Under the pieces are notes generated by a model. The model saw only the letters and a program-made list of their open reading frames with translations. It searched no databases and was not told the DNA's origin. A program made the translations under genes and the position numbers. Source: Siphonodentalium dalli (taxonomy: Eukaryota; Mollusca; Scaphopoda; Gadilida; Siphonodentaliidae). From it: 64,000 nt of DNA. Where the stretch lies: NCBI GenBank assembly GCA_032622095.1, contig CP136061.1, positions 93,555,345-93,619,344 on the forward strand, given 5' to 3'. Position 1 is the first letter of the stretch. Every line of letters begins with the position of its first letter. Shown here piece after piece: positions 36,791-48,987 of this stretch.

Positions 36791-37959
36791 TCTACTATAT
36801 ATTCTGAGAACTCCGTATATATATATGTGTGTATATATATATATGTGTGTATATACTTTATAGAATCGGAAACGCCTGGACAGATCGAGACCATACTACC
36901 TATCTAAGGGTACAAAACCACGGGAATGGTCGTCGCGGAGTTTTGGAGAAGCTCCGACCACCCGTTCTTCACTCCCAATCATCAAAATCACCGCAAACGG
37001 CACTTCGGTTGTTAACCCTTTACCCAACAGAAGGGCCCTGTGCCAATGCATTCTCTTATATATGCGAGTCGACCATAGGTCACCTCGCATATATAAGAGA
37101 ATGCATTGGCTTAACACATTACAAAATATATAATTGTTTTTTTTAGGCCAATGCATTCTCTTATATATGCGAGGCGACCTATGGTCGACTCGCATATATA
37201 AGAGAATGCATTGGCACAGGGCATAACTGTAACTATCACGATGTGGTCAAGGAGCCGGTTCCAATGATATCCATATTTGTATGGTTCTATTGAGACAGAC
37301 CGAAGATATTTTAGGCTGTTGAAGCTTTATTTGGCCGGTTTTGGCCGTTTGTTGGGTAAAGGGTTAAGGCATCAACGATCTTTATATCGACCATATTTGG
37401 AGTCGTTAACCGACTAATGCTCTTTATTGCCATCGACGTTGCTAAACGGTCAACCATGCGAACGAAACTACGGACGAAAAACGCGAAATGCATTTATCTC
37501 GATTAAAAAGGCAAAATTAACGTGTTGTGTGATTCTTATGTCTGTCGTTCCTAGGAACGGGGAAAATTTTCAATCATACCTCTTTTAGGGACGGGCACTG
37601 CGTGTTGTGTGAAAACAAAAAATGCGTGTTGTGTGATTCTTATGTCTGTCGTTCCTAGGAACGGGGGAAATTTTCATCGGGTCAGTTTTTCCGCCCGATG
37701 TACCTTAAATCATACCTCTTTTAGGAACGGGTACTGCGTGTTGTGTGATTCTTATGTCTTCTTCACCTTAATCGGGTAAAATAAGGTCTAATCGGGTAAA
37801 ATATTGAAAAACCAAAAATTAAATTAAAAAATTAATTCAAAAATCCAGTAAATTAAAAATGCACAATTAACTCATGTTATAAACAAAAAATTAATATTAA
37901 CTCATTTAAAAATTGTCATGTTTCTGACGAACGCCGCCAGTGGCGGGCTAACCTGCTAG
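36791..37959 (+). mobile_element. Helitron-like element 13 (right end of train)
   Basis: It starts TCTACTATATATTCTGAGAA and ends in GCCGCC/GGCGGGC with CTAG at 37956-37959, followed by T. It is interrupted by a TTAA-flanked MITE (37016-37363) and has duplicated GTCGTTCCTAGGAACGGG segments near 37550-37680. Confidence 0.8.
37016..37363. mobile_element. TTAA-flanked MITE (348 bp), piggyBac-like
   Basis: The ends CCCTTTACCCAACA and TGTTGGGTAAAGGG are flanked by TTAA at 37012-37015 and 37364-37367. The paralogous element 11 has a single TTAA at the same place (36147-36150), proving a TTAA duplication. The interior holds two 69-bp hairpins (37042-37110, 37147-37215) with GCCAATGCATTCTCTTATAT stems. 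Confidence 0.92.
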
Positions 37960-38371
37960 TTGCCTATAAAATAGCGGGAAATTGCCGAAACGTAGATATT
38001 CATATTTATTATATTCTATGCTATCAAATAGTGGTAATTTTGTATCAGATAAAAACCGTTCGCTGGTATTCATCCGCGCTAAAAATTAAATGTGATTTTG
38101 TACTAAATGAGTTAATTAAAACTAAAAGTCCTTGAGTGTTCAGGTTGAAAAATTGTAATCAACTAATTTTGTTTTTGTTAAACATACTATGATGTTAGCC
38201 CCTTTATCCCTCAACCAATATTTTTGAAAAAATGGAACTATTGTTATATGCACAATCTTATTAGCATGGCTGTGCTTGGGAATACAAATCTGCACAGTCT
38301 GTTTACTCTTCTTTCGAGTTGAGCCATTGGCCAACTGAGCGGAGCATATAATAAACAGAACATCTGCACTG
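37960..38371. other. Unassigned AT-rich sequence
   Basis: Directly after the Helitron train. No coding frame, RNA gene or repeat family was recognised. Confidence 0.4.
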
Positions 38372-38498
38372 TTTGGTTGGATATGGTAATTATCTCATTC
38401 GTGATGACAAATAAATAAATTTCCGCTCGTGACAGAGCCATTCGTGGAAATTATTTGTTTTGTCATCAGTCATGAGATAATTCCATTATCCAACCAAA
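38372..38498. repeat. Hairpin MITE (127 bp)
   Basis: TTTGGTTGGATATGGTAATT is matched by AATTCCATTATCCAACCAAA, with ATCTCAT..GTGATGACAAA and its complement further in. Confidence 0.75.
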
Positions 38499-39357
38499 AT
38501 GTGTAGATATCCTCAATGTATCTCTTAGAAGCCACAGTGATATACGATTTCGTTATTTTACTGTACATGTATGTTTCGTTATATTTCACTGTAGCCCGCC
38601 GGTGGTTTACAAATTCGATATAACCACCCGTTATAGTAAATTGTCTGCAAACTTATCTGTTATAACCCACGAATAACCTTATTCGAAACAAGAGTTATTT
38701 CTTATAATTTAATCCGTCTTTTCACAGGAGAACCACCATAAGTAGACGGCAGAAGTAAAACAAGCGAAAAACTTTCAGAAGAAAATCACACGCGCGCAAA
38801 TTTGAAACAGACAATCTTGACACTCAAGTGTCGTCAAATGTTTCGGCGTTATTGATTGGCTAGTCGGTACTTGTCACGCACTATATGCAGCTGTGACCCG
38901 TGAACGTGGGATTTATATATGTCATATATTTCGACTGTGGTGACACGGAGACATGTTAGTTTCGATTCCATGTTTCGTTTCTTGTCTTGTTGCTTTATCT
39001 TGGTAAGTGTAGACTTATGATTAGTATGAAGTATTAAAAGTACTACTGAAAGGAAAAATGCCATAATAACACAGCAACTTTGAGCTTTAATAAGGCGCAT
39101 ATAATAAAAAGAATTCGTACAGTGTTATTGTTTGAATAACTGAAACATCTCAGTCGTGTCTGCCGCTAGTGAAAATTCGACATTTCTTTCCAGACACACA
39201 TGGGATATTTCGGTATTCAAACAAAAACTGTAGGTATTCTCTATATATCAACCATTGTCTCAAATTGATTGAATCAAACGACATCTTCAAGATAAGACCA
39301 ATTAAACTAGACGAGATTTTCCCAACTTGAGAAACAAATTTAAGTTTTGTGAATTAA
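38499..39357. other. Unassigned sequence
   Basis: No gene, RNA or repeat family recognised; frames are short and lack domains. Confidence 0.4.
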
Positions 39358-39547
39358 AGACCAATTCAGAACCACAAACCATCGAATAACGACCAATTCA
39401 GAACCACAGACCATCGAATAACGAATAACTACCAATTCAGAACCACAAACCATCGGATAACGACCAATTCAGAACCACAAACCATCGAATAACGAATAAC
39501 GACCAATTCAGAACCACAAACCATCGAATAACGACCAATTCAGAAAA
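39358..39547 (+). repeat. 32/39-bp minisatellite
   Basis: About six units of GACCAATTCAGAACCACAAA + CCATCGAATAAC, some with an extra GAATAAC. Confidence 0.9.
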
Positions 39548-39650
39548 CATGGGACTCAATGCCTTCGAAGTGGGTTCGTATGAATAAACGTGAATTTTAT
39601 AAACGTCTGTTAAACAACCACAAATATATAGATATTGTTCTTATTTTATT

Positions 39651-40163
39651 ATTAAAGGCACGGGAGGCCTTAGTTGTCGAAAATATTCATATTTGTTCCA
39701 ATCACCGTAAACAGAAAAACATTAAAACGCATACAGTTTCGTTCATATATACCATGACCATCGCGTAAACAGCATGCTATTACAAAGACTTATTATATTT
39801 AAATTTATTTTACCTAAACAAGAGCCCGATTGTGTTACAGAAGACAGCACAATGCTACTGGCTAATCACACACAAATGGTATAAACGCTCTTTATTAGTT
39901 CCATATCAGGAATTCAGCAACAAGAACGATCTTTATGTTTACCATCATAATATAAACAAACACCAGGAAAGTAACTTTTTATGCTTTTGTTTACATAACA
40001 ATGGTCAAACATATGACAATAACATACTGTTTATGCGATATTTCTTATTTGTATATGGACAAAGTCTGTCTACATTTTAATATTCTTTCTGTTTGTGGCG
40101 GTTTTTGACCGGTGGAAATATTTTCACAGCATACCCACCGCCAAGGCCTTCCGTACCTTTAAT
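39651..40163. mobile_element. 0.51-kb MITE, ATTAAAGGCACGGG family (copy 2)
   Basis: The ends ATTAAAGGCACGGGAGGCCT and AAGGCCTTCCGTACCTTTAA form a ~22-bp imperfect inverted repeat. The body matches the 9379-9922 copy. Short open frames inside are not genes. Confidence 0.8.
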
Positions 40164-40647
40164 AGTAGTAACATATTTATTGTGCCATTAATATAATGGA
40201 TTGAATTACAGATAAGATATATTTATACATATTATGTGGCAACAGGGGATTGGAGTACAAGTTATACAACTTAGTGATGATCCTCTCCCCGTGTTCATAC
40301 GCGCTCGTGGTGATATAATAAAGAGACGGTAGCGCAGATCAGAAAATGATATATCAGGTTTAAGTGGTTAAAGTAGTCAAAGAAGTATACATGGGTTCGG
40401 ACCTCAAAAATTTAAGAAGTGGGTAAGGGTATGGGTAAGATCCAGGTTGTTTCATTATTCCCTGGGGAAATGGCGGTTGTTCAAATGCAATCTGTGAAAT
40501 AGGTTTTGTGCCTTACACTAGACATCAATTGTTATTAAGGTAAATTTCCTCAAAATAGGTCCGGAGCCATGGATACACCCTTAAGTACACGATGCGGTGT
40601 TGTTGCTGCAATGGGATCAGAAAAAGGTGTCGAATACATAGTATTCA
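40164..40647. other. Unassigned sequence
   Basis: Between a MITE and the LINE fragment; nothing recognised. Confidence 0.35.
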
Positions 40648-41560
40648 TTGTGTTGCGCTCGAGTTAGGCCTCAGATGAAACGACCAGATGTCGAAATATA
40701 CGATTGTACTATTTCAAATAAACGACTATTTAATTCATTACTCATCTTCGGTATACCGAATAACATGAAGTAACATGGATATTCGATCTAGTAAATTTTC
40801 CCAGCATTAATTGCCTGGATTGGTTGTATAAAGAACACTGGAAAAAATAATGATATGCGTCTTCACAGTGATGACCGCATTGGCAAAATGAGTTGTCGGC
40901 AATATGATTCCGTTGTTTATCGAAATTTAGGTCACTACAATTATTTCGTAATCTACATTGTAATACGTTCAATTTTCGTTGTCCTGTTTTATAGTATGGA
41001 GGCGGTTTCGGAATATCTACTGTAGATCTACAAGCTGTGTACATTTTGGCAAGCACTGTGTTTTTGTTGAGTTCGCCCTCTACTTTCGTGGTGGCAGTGT
41101 TCGATTCCGAGATCATAGACGGAATAAAGGAGGATCTCATGTGTGTACTTCTATTATTATCATGTCTCATCCATAGAGGGTTTCTAAGTGGGTAATCGGT
41201 CAATTCACCAGATGTTTTAATTAGGTATCAAAGATGTTAGGTATTTTGGATATTTCCCATCAATTGTTTTATGCCATATACGTAATTTGTGCATGTTTCG
41301 TCTTTCTTTGAGCTTGGTCCAACCAGTTTATATTAACACCCTGTCAGATGAGGCTGATCGTGTAAGGCCAGTAACAATGAGCCCGGCCTCGATCTGTAAT
41401 CGCCCTAATTTATCCTTTAATAACTTCCCGATCATGAAATTTCGCATGTCTAAACCATTGTTGTATAAACATGAACTTCTGGTACAGTGGAATTACCAAT
41501 TGTCTAATTATTCCAATAAGATACCAACGTTTAACTAAAACTTGACGATGAACATTTAAA
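40648..41560 (-). pseudogene. LINE fragment: C-terminal reverse transcriptase region (CR1-like)
   Basis: Read on the minus strand this matches the C-terminal third of the LINE at 18-22 kb. The stretch RIVTGLTRS in that element corresponds here to LIVTGLTRSASSDRVL, followed by a KLxERRNMHKLRIWHKTIDG-like segment. Further on are TGQRKLNVLQCRLRNNCSDL and the cysteine/histidine motif CQCGHHCEDAYHYFFQC. The last ~35 codons continue in another frame (FGIPKMSNELNSRLFEIV). There are several stops and at least two frameshifts, and the catalytic RT core is missing, so this is a dead 5'-truncated copy. Confidence 0.8.
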
Positions 41561-41987
41561 AAGTCAAAGCATTGTAACGTATTCTGAGAATCAAATTCAG
41601 ATTAAAATGTTTTAACTTACTACTGTATTAGCAAGGTTTGTTGACAATTCACTGTAACAGTTTTGTTTACATAATAATAGTTTCAACACGCGAGATTTCG
41701 TTATTGAAGAACTATCATAATGAAAATAAGTATCTATTTCCCCACATAACAATAGTTTCAACACTATTGGAGAACTCACGGTTGGGAAATCACGTGGTTT
41801 CGAGTTGATGAGTATCACGCATTCAAAATGGCCGAGACGATCGCAAACGGACCAGAAATGAGGGAAAAGATAATAAACTAGGATAATGATATATTACATA
41901 GTATTTTGGCAGCTACGAGCATATGATATACTATTTTTCAAACAAGCTGATATCTCATCTGTGTCGAAACTCACAGTAATTGTTTGC

Positions 41988-42200
41988 TTTAACATTCTGA
42001 CCAAAGTTGTCAGTCGAAGGATTCTCCTTGATTAGTCAGGAGGCAAGCACCCCAAATTTGTTTATTGCTAAACATTTTTAGTACCATATGCCAACATATC
42101 CTGGGTGGTAGAGTTTGGTCCACTGATTAAAAAAAACATTGTTGGCAATTTTCTATTCTCGTGTTAGAGGTCAAAGGTCAAGGTCAAATGTATAGGTGCT
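41988..42200 (+). repeat. Inverted repeat, left member (partner at 48200-48445)
   Basis: TAACATTCTGACCAAAGTTG, CAGGAGGCA, GCTAAACATTTTTAGTACCA, TATGCCAAC and GGTCAAAGGTCAAGGTCAAA recur inverted about 6 kb away. The pair could be the termini of a 6.4-kb composite or two insertions of one family. Confidence 0.7.
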
Positions 42201-42939
42201 TTTCTGTCCTAGTCTGAATTTTTCAACATATAGAATTATATTTTTGTTAGTAAGAGCTATTGATGAATGATGTATTGTACCAAGGACCAGTGAGGCATGG
42301 TAATCTGATTGCTGATGTGTCTGGGTTCTTGTGTCGTTTCCTTAACAACCGTTGCTATGAAATTGTTTTTCCATAGCAACCAGCCTCAAACGGTCGTTTT
42401 TTATCCATGTTATGGCATCTAATACTGAAAATATGCGAATAATTATACTTTGTGATGATCTTGAGTGTGCTTGCATGAAAATACATACATTTAGAGCACA
42501 ATACAGCGAATAATGTGGAGTGTACAGTATGGCCCAACATAGTAGGCCTATACTGTTACAACATATACATCCAATTGGCTGTAATTTGGCACTAAATGCC
42601 AATAGTGGAGTTTCTTAGGGGTTGAATCTTGACTTTAGTGACTAAAGCATGAAACTTTAAAGATAACTTGCTTATTCATAGAGAAAACTTTTTGGAGGGG
42701 TGCCCGGGTGGGGGTCCTGTGTCGGGATAAAATCAGGTTTCCATGGCAACGGCATAAAATATCTGGAGACAAATTTTAAAAGGCCAATCTTGAGAACCAA
42801 CAAACCATGTGTTTGAAGAAATGATGTTAACTTATAGTGTCGATAATGGTTCATCAAGCGGACTGAGTCACTTTGACATATATAGTCAAGGTCAATTGCT
42901 ACGGTCAAGGTCATTCGAAAAATTTGATATTTTGGTCTA

Positions 42940-43910
42940 TTTTTAGCTCAACCTTGTAAAGTTCGAGCTATTGCCATGGCTTGGTATCTGTCGTCCGTGT
43001 GTGTGTGTGTTCGTGTGTGAGGCGTCAACAATACAGGCTACAGGTCGTACCTTTGGTCTGATCATTATGAAATTTGTCATAGCTGTTGACATGGACATGT
43101 AGATGGGAACGTTTTGGGTCAGTTTGGGGTCATTTGGAAAAAAACATGGCCGCCAGCGGCCATATTGGATTTCAAAATTCAATCCATTAGCACGGGTTAC
43201 AGGTCGTACTGTTCGTCTGATCCTCATGAAATTTGTCATGGATGTTAACATTGACATGTAGATTGGAACGAGTAACTTTGGGGTCGTTCGGACAAAAAAA
43301 TATGACCGTCAGCAGCCATCTTACTCTTTGCATGACTAAATCCTTTGGCACGGGCTACAGGTCGTACCTTTGGTTGGATCATTATGAAATTTGTCATGGC
43401 TGTGGACATTGACATGTAGATGGGAACGAGTCATTTTGGGGTCATTTGACAAAAGAACATGGCCTCCAGCGGCCATCATGGATTTCAAAACTCAATCCAT
43501 TAGCACGGGATACAGGCCATACTGACACAATTACTCTCCATACCAAATATAAGCTGAATATAGGCCGGATGGTACTTGATAAGAAGACATTTTAACAATT
43601 ATTATGGATAGAAAAGGTATGGTCCTGGTTCCGCCCTTGTGTGTACATGGCACTCTATGACCATCCATACCAAATATAAGCTAGATCGCCCCGATGTTTT
43701 TAAGATGTTTTAAGAATTAATATGGACGGAAAAAGCTTGACCCCTTTTTAACCCGGCGGCCAATTTGGAACAAATCAGAAACCCAGTCACCTGGGGACCG
43801 TCCACAATATATATAACTCAATTCTGACTTGAGGTTCTTGAGAAGAAATTGACGGATGTGTAGTGGCGACTATAGCTACACTGGAGACTTTGTCTCATGT
43901 GAGCTAAAAA
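42940..43910. mobile_element. 0.97-kb MITE-like element with TTTTTAGCTCA ends
   Basis: It begins TTTTTAGCTCA and ends TGAGCTAAAAA. The left half has three ~160-bp repeats (from about 43030, 43193 and 43350) with CTACAGGTCGTACCTTTGGT, ATGAAATTTGTCAT and GACATGTAGATGGGAACG. No clear TSD and no coding capacity. Confidence 0.65.
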
Positions 43911-44256
43911 CCACCACCCTCATCTAATTTCTAATATGTAATGGCCCGATAATAGAGGAAGTTATTTTTAATGGCATGACTGTCAGATTCACAATTGGGA
44001 AGCAACATTTAAGCAATATTTATAACTACAATGCATTGTTTTGTTATATATTCCTTATTGTGGGAGACCTATGTTATGGGTGGCCCCTTTTTGGGAGAAT
44101 TCGTCTATAGTAAACCTAGGGGCTAATCACTAACACAAACTGTCCTCGCTAGTCTATTACGCCCGGCCACAAACTGAGCGTAAGTAAATGGCGTCAAAAC
44201 GAACCAAAAAATGTTGCTAAAATTTCAGATTGTGGGACATCTATCACATTTGTGGC

Positions 44257-45455
44257 TAGTGATGCGGACCGGACCGGACCACCTTGGGTGGTCCGGTCCA
44301 CTGCCAAGGCGGTCTAGTCCGGTCCGGTCCAGTCCATTCCGGTCCGGTACACATGCCTGGACCGGTCCAAAACGGTCCGGTCCACCTATAATAGGCTATA
44401 TGTTAATGAATTCTCTGTTTTCTCAAAGTTTTTACTCTGTATAGTACAAACTATAAGGTTACTGAGTTCAGTGCATTGCAATGAGTCCATATATGTTAAA
44501 ACTTACATTGTTTGCCGATTGTATGCATCATTGTCTGTCTCTGGTGGGATATACTGGGAACGATGCACGATAATAGTATTTCTAGTAATGCGAACATGCA
44601 CTAATTAATGGTATTGGACAGATATATATAGCTAGGGCCAGAATGTGTTATAACCAATCTAACATGGCACTCAACTGATCGTATGCCTGATTCGTATCAT
44701 ACTTATATTCATTAAATTGAAATTTAAACGAAATAACTATACTGATGACAATTATACAAATGTGTACTAATATGACTATACTACATTAATATTGGAGTCT
44801 TGGAGATTGTGATGGCTGATTGTATAGTCCTGACAATTACAGTTATATACCTAAGTACAACTAATATTGGATTAATGTGACTGTTTTTTGTATGTACTAT
44901 GTAATGTGGTTTGCATGTTTCTTCGATAATTATAACTGTGAAAAACAATAGAATACTCGATTCGATATCCATCCAAATTGATTAGTTGATGCCATGTTAC
45001 ACTGTTTATGACAAATAGTTCCATACTCATTCAGTTGCATGTTTGTCGCATTGATGGGGTGCTACATAGTGTTGGCCAGTGTAGGATAGTAGTTATTAAA
45101 AACAATTTAGAACGAAACAAGCAATATTTATATTTTGAAAATGTTTTCAGAATGCTTAACATTTTAACATTTGGTTTACAATAACAAATTTGAAAATGTT
45201 TTCAAATCGGCGACATCAAAGCAGGCGGCCGCCCACACTGGCACTTTCATTATAAGGAAAGTGACATGTACAAAGTACATCTATACATTGTTTTCGTGGC
45301 ATCAAATGTTTAATAGATATTAACCACTTGAATGCGTCAATACATCGTTGCTAATTGATATGACGGCAAATATACGCAATAATATTCGCGATAGTTTATT
45401 ATAACTGAAGTAAAATAGTGGACCGGACCGGAGCGTACCGGACCGGCGGCAAAAA
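44257..45455. mobile_element. hAT-type MITE, inverted and 3'-truncated copy
   Basis: This starts TAGTGATGCGGACC and follows the 4927-5974 element in reverse order, including the GGACCGG-rich end and the GCGAATATTATTG-region equivalent near 45385. The far end stops inside the second GGACCGG cluster (about 45455), where a 21-bp minisatellite begins. The final ~75 bp with the TIR and TSD are missing. Confidence 0.85.
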
Positions 45456-45465
45456 GCGGTCATTA

Positions 45466-45800
45466 TAAGTAGATACTTTGTCTTTATATGTAGATACTTT
45501 GTCTTTATATGCAGATACTTTGTCTGTATATGCAGATACTTTGTTAATATATGCAGATACTTTGTCGATATACTTATGTAGATATTTTGTCTTTATATGC
45601 AGATACCCTGTCATTATATATAGATACTTTGTCTTTATATGCAGATAGTTTGTCAATATATGCAGATAATTTGTCGATATATGTAGATACTTTGTCTTTA
45701 TATGTAGATACTTTGTCATTATATGTAGATATGTTGTCTTTATATGCAGATATTTTGTCGTTATATGCAGATATTTAGTATTTATATGCAGATACTATGT
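45466..45800 (+). repeat. 21-bp minisatellite (about 15 units)
   Basis: The unit is TATATGCAGATACTTTGTCT/T with CATT, TGTAGATA and similar variants. It begins exactly where the hAT MITE copy is truncated. Because 21 is a multiple of 3 and the unit lacks stops in several frames, long heptad-like frames appear on both strands; they are not genes. Confidence 0.9.
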
Positions 45801-45999
45801 ATTTGTATGCAGGTAGGCCTACCTTGCTTTTTGTGCAAATATCTGTTATTTTTTTCTTCATAAGCGAAAAGAACATATTAATATTAAATTGATAGTTTTT
45901 CCGTGAAATTTCCGTTTCATGAACACATGTTCATTCCTGCTTTTGTACGATTTCGGATGATGTAGGTTTCTTTTTCACGCGTTTATGTACGACCATGGA

Positions 46000-46890
46000 A
46001 TGATGGAAGATATTCTTAACAAGAAAACCATAATCAGAAATGGTAACGCCCTCAATATCATATTATTAGCCATAAATATAAATTATAATATAAAATATAT
46101 TGGTTACATGAATTCACCGCCTCAGAATTCCGTTAAAACAACTAATCCTTCGAATTATTACAAACATCTACGGTTAATTACTGCAGGTTTCTCATTCACC
46201 ACACCAGAAAGCTTCTAAATGCGGATAAACAATCGGAGGTATTGTGTTCCCGCCAAGAGTGCATGGTCCAGCCATTGTTCATACCTAAACATCGAAAGCA
46301 ATTAACGCGGTCATAATTGTTACACACTGCAACTATAAGACATCCAGCGGATACACACCCCACGAAAACCCGAAATGTGTTGTCCTGCGAGAAATCCCAT
46401 CGCTATAGCTCAATTTGACACGGCCAGATTAGACTTCCTACAATATCCATAAACAAGATCATATATTATATACCCATGATTTTAATTATAGAATATAAAA
46501 TATATTGGTTTCGCGAATGACCAACTCAAAATAACAATAACAACCAGCACCTAATTAACGAACCGGCGGCCGACTCGGCCGTCTCCGACCATGCACAACC
46601 ATCAGTGGGCTGCAGAACGAAAATATCTATAAAAGTTGAAATATAAGACTTACAAATTATCTTTTAAATTTCTTTTATTGGTAATTGACATAGCTTGTCA
46701 CAAACCAAAAATCAAGATTATTGACATAATAATGTAAAGGACAATAAACGAAATTGAAATTCCCAAGTACACCTTTTACCGGTGACCGGTGATCGCGCAG
46801 TTCGACTTTTAAATAAATAAACCGGAAAAACAAATTTTCTATTTATAAAACGCTCATCGGCCCACGTCTTTCTAATATTTGGCCATCCGT
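46000..46890 (+). repeat. Direct repeat A (paralogue of 52540-53520)
   Basis: Shared landmarks: TCAGAAATGGTAACGC, CATATTATTAGCCATAAATA, GAAAGCTTCTAAATGCGGAT, CATCCAGCG-ATACACACCCC, CTATAGCTCAATTTGACACG and CTATTTATAAAAC. The copy has its own insertions. No gene seen. Confidence 0.8.
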
Positions 46891-47229
46891 ATACACGCGG
46901 GCGTGCTAAAAAGCTAAACTTGGATGGGCTAACTGATTTCAGATTTTATGCGCATTTTTTCCGGAACATTAAGTTGCAATAAAAAAGTGGAGCGCGTCAC
47001 GGAACGGACCACGTGCAGAAAATTCCACGTATATAATAATTGACACAAAACTGAACTAATATGATTCGCATAATAATCTTATCGCCTGATAAATATACAC
47101 ATTAGGCAAATAGTGATAACAGTAAATGGTGAACTTTTATTTCAGTCAGCCACCTGGAGTGAGATCGGTTCCGTTTGTCTTCCATCTTGGCTTCCGCAAA
47201 ATGGACACAACAATATCATGGAACGAACG

Positions 47230-47495
47230 TATAATGAAAAGAATCCGCATATAATGACAAAGTATCTGCATATAATGACAAAGTATCTGCATAGAAAGAC
47301 AAAATATCTGCATATAATGACAAAGTATCTGCATATAATGACAAAGTGTCTGCATATAAAGACAAAATATCTACATATAATGACAGGGTATCTGCATATA
47401 ACGACAAAGTATCTACATATAATGACAAACTATCTGAATATAATGACAAAGTATCTGCATCTAATGACAAAGTATCTGCATCTAATGACAATCGG
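47230..47495 (-). repeat. 21-bp minisatellite, inverted array (about 12 units)
   Basis: CATATAATGACAAAGTATCTG is the reverse complement of the array at 45.5 kb. The pair flanks a 1.4-kb spacer. A 152-codon frame here is a repeat translation. Confidence 0.9.
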
Positions 47496-48199
47496 CAATA
47501 TAAGGCAGCTATGGCGTTCCATACTAAACAGTTTAGTCTCAGTATATTATAATATTACTCGACATATGTAAGGGAGCCGATATGTGTTTATATAGGGGTG
47601 ACGCATAGTGGGAGGGAGCCAATTCACAAGCCCTTGTGGTTCATAGTTCCTGTTAATTTATATTAGTTTCAACATTATGAATATTCCATATTCAAAAATC
47701 TAACTTATTTCATCAATTATAACAGCATTATATGCATGCATGCGTGTATTCGCGTTTCCGAGTTGTTGCATAAAATAATTTTGAAAGTTATTTAGAGTTC
47801 ACGTGTTTTCACGAAAATAATAGAAAGAAAAAATAGGGAAAATGCAACATAACAGTTATATGTCCAAGGTATATAAATAAGAGAGGAAAAGAGAATGTAT
47901 TTGTCAATATATATATTTTTGAAGCACATATGCCAAGTAAGAATTAAATTGTGAACAATATGCAAAGTTTGCTATATTTGGCATAAAAATAAAACGGTTA
48001 AAGTTAGAATTTAGTCTCGTTGCTAGGGTAATTTAATTGCATAGCAACTGTTGTTATGGGCAACACATTTGACAACCCAATCAACATGAGAGGAATGGGG
48101 AGGGAAACATTAATGTGGACACAAAGTTTCTGGCGGTCTAAGCCCTTTCACTCAAAAATGTTCTAAAAACATTGTTTTAGTCCAATTTATGCAAATTTG
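47496..48199. other. Unassigned sequence
   Basis: No coding frame, RNA or clear repeat; AT-rich. Confidence 0.4.
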
Positions 48200-48445
48200 G
48201 CATATCTAATTTGACCTTGACCTTTGACCTTGACAGAGGTAACTAGAAAAGTGCCAACAATGATTTTATTTATCGGGGTATCCCATAGCACATTATTAAC
48301 ATTGTTGGCATATGGTACTAAAAATGTTTAGCAAAAATTGTTCTAGCCACATTTTCTCTGACCTGCCTCCTGACTATGATGTATATATATGGACTGGTGT
48401 ATTCACGAACCTCCGACTGGCAACTTTGGTCAGAATGTTATAGAA
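48200..48445 (-). repeat. Inverted repeat, right member (partner at 41988-42200)
   Basis: It contains TTTGACCTTGACCTTTGACC, GTTGGCATATGGTACTAAAA, ATGTTTAGC, TGCCTCCTGACTA and CAACTTTGGTCAGAATGTTA, the complements of the left member. Confidence 0.7.
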
Positions 48446-48987
48446 AACTACTGAGTATTTCCGAACAAATATGGTATCAACTTGTTTTAATAATAAACTA
48501 GCATATGCGAAATTTCGTTATTGGAGAATATCAATAATGGAAATAAGTTTATCTATTTCCCATGTTATTTTTAGTGGTGATGTTTTACAAACTTTATATA
48601 TTTTGCACATTTACCAACTAAACTCAATCTGTGTTTCGGTCCCAGTTCATTACTTCAAACTTCATTACAGATTCTTTGAGAAAAATAATAATCCTAACTA
48701 TAAGGTGCCAACAGACATAACATTCTGAGAAACACGATACTGGTTTTCCCCGTTAGCTTTATGAACTCAGCATCTTGACCGGCGTTACCAGAAGCTACAC
48801 ACATATATATATATAATATAACATTGTGTAATACCATGTCCATATTTTTCACTTGAGTTTATGGTAATCGGGAGAGAAGTAGGCCTATCATATAACTGGC
48901 TCGCACTCGTTATTCAATACCGTTGCCGAATGTACGTATAACTATGTTTAAGCATATATATATACATTTTGGCTATCATGGTGTATT

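Larger units (their letters stand above)
22138..37959 (+). mobile_element. Head-to-tail train of about 13 non-autonomous Helitron-like elements
   Basis: Twelve internal junctions each join a Helitron-type 3' end (short GC hairpin, then CTAG or a close variant) directly to a T(C)TAYTATATATTTTGAGA-like 5' end. The first element is preceded by A and the last is followed by T (37960), consistent with the A^T target of Helitrons. Approximate boundaries: 22138, 23041, 23734, 24340, 25057, 26258, 27067, 28048, 33853, 34963, 35928, 36665, 36791, end 37959. No Rep/helicase frame is present, so all would depend on an autonomous element elsewhere. Confidence 0.85.

Noticed and set aside
47113-47571. 152-codon frame with heptad-like TKYLHIM repeats
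   Set aside because: It is a 21-bp minisatellite, open in several frames on both strands; the apparent heptads follow from the repeat length.
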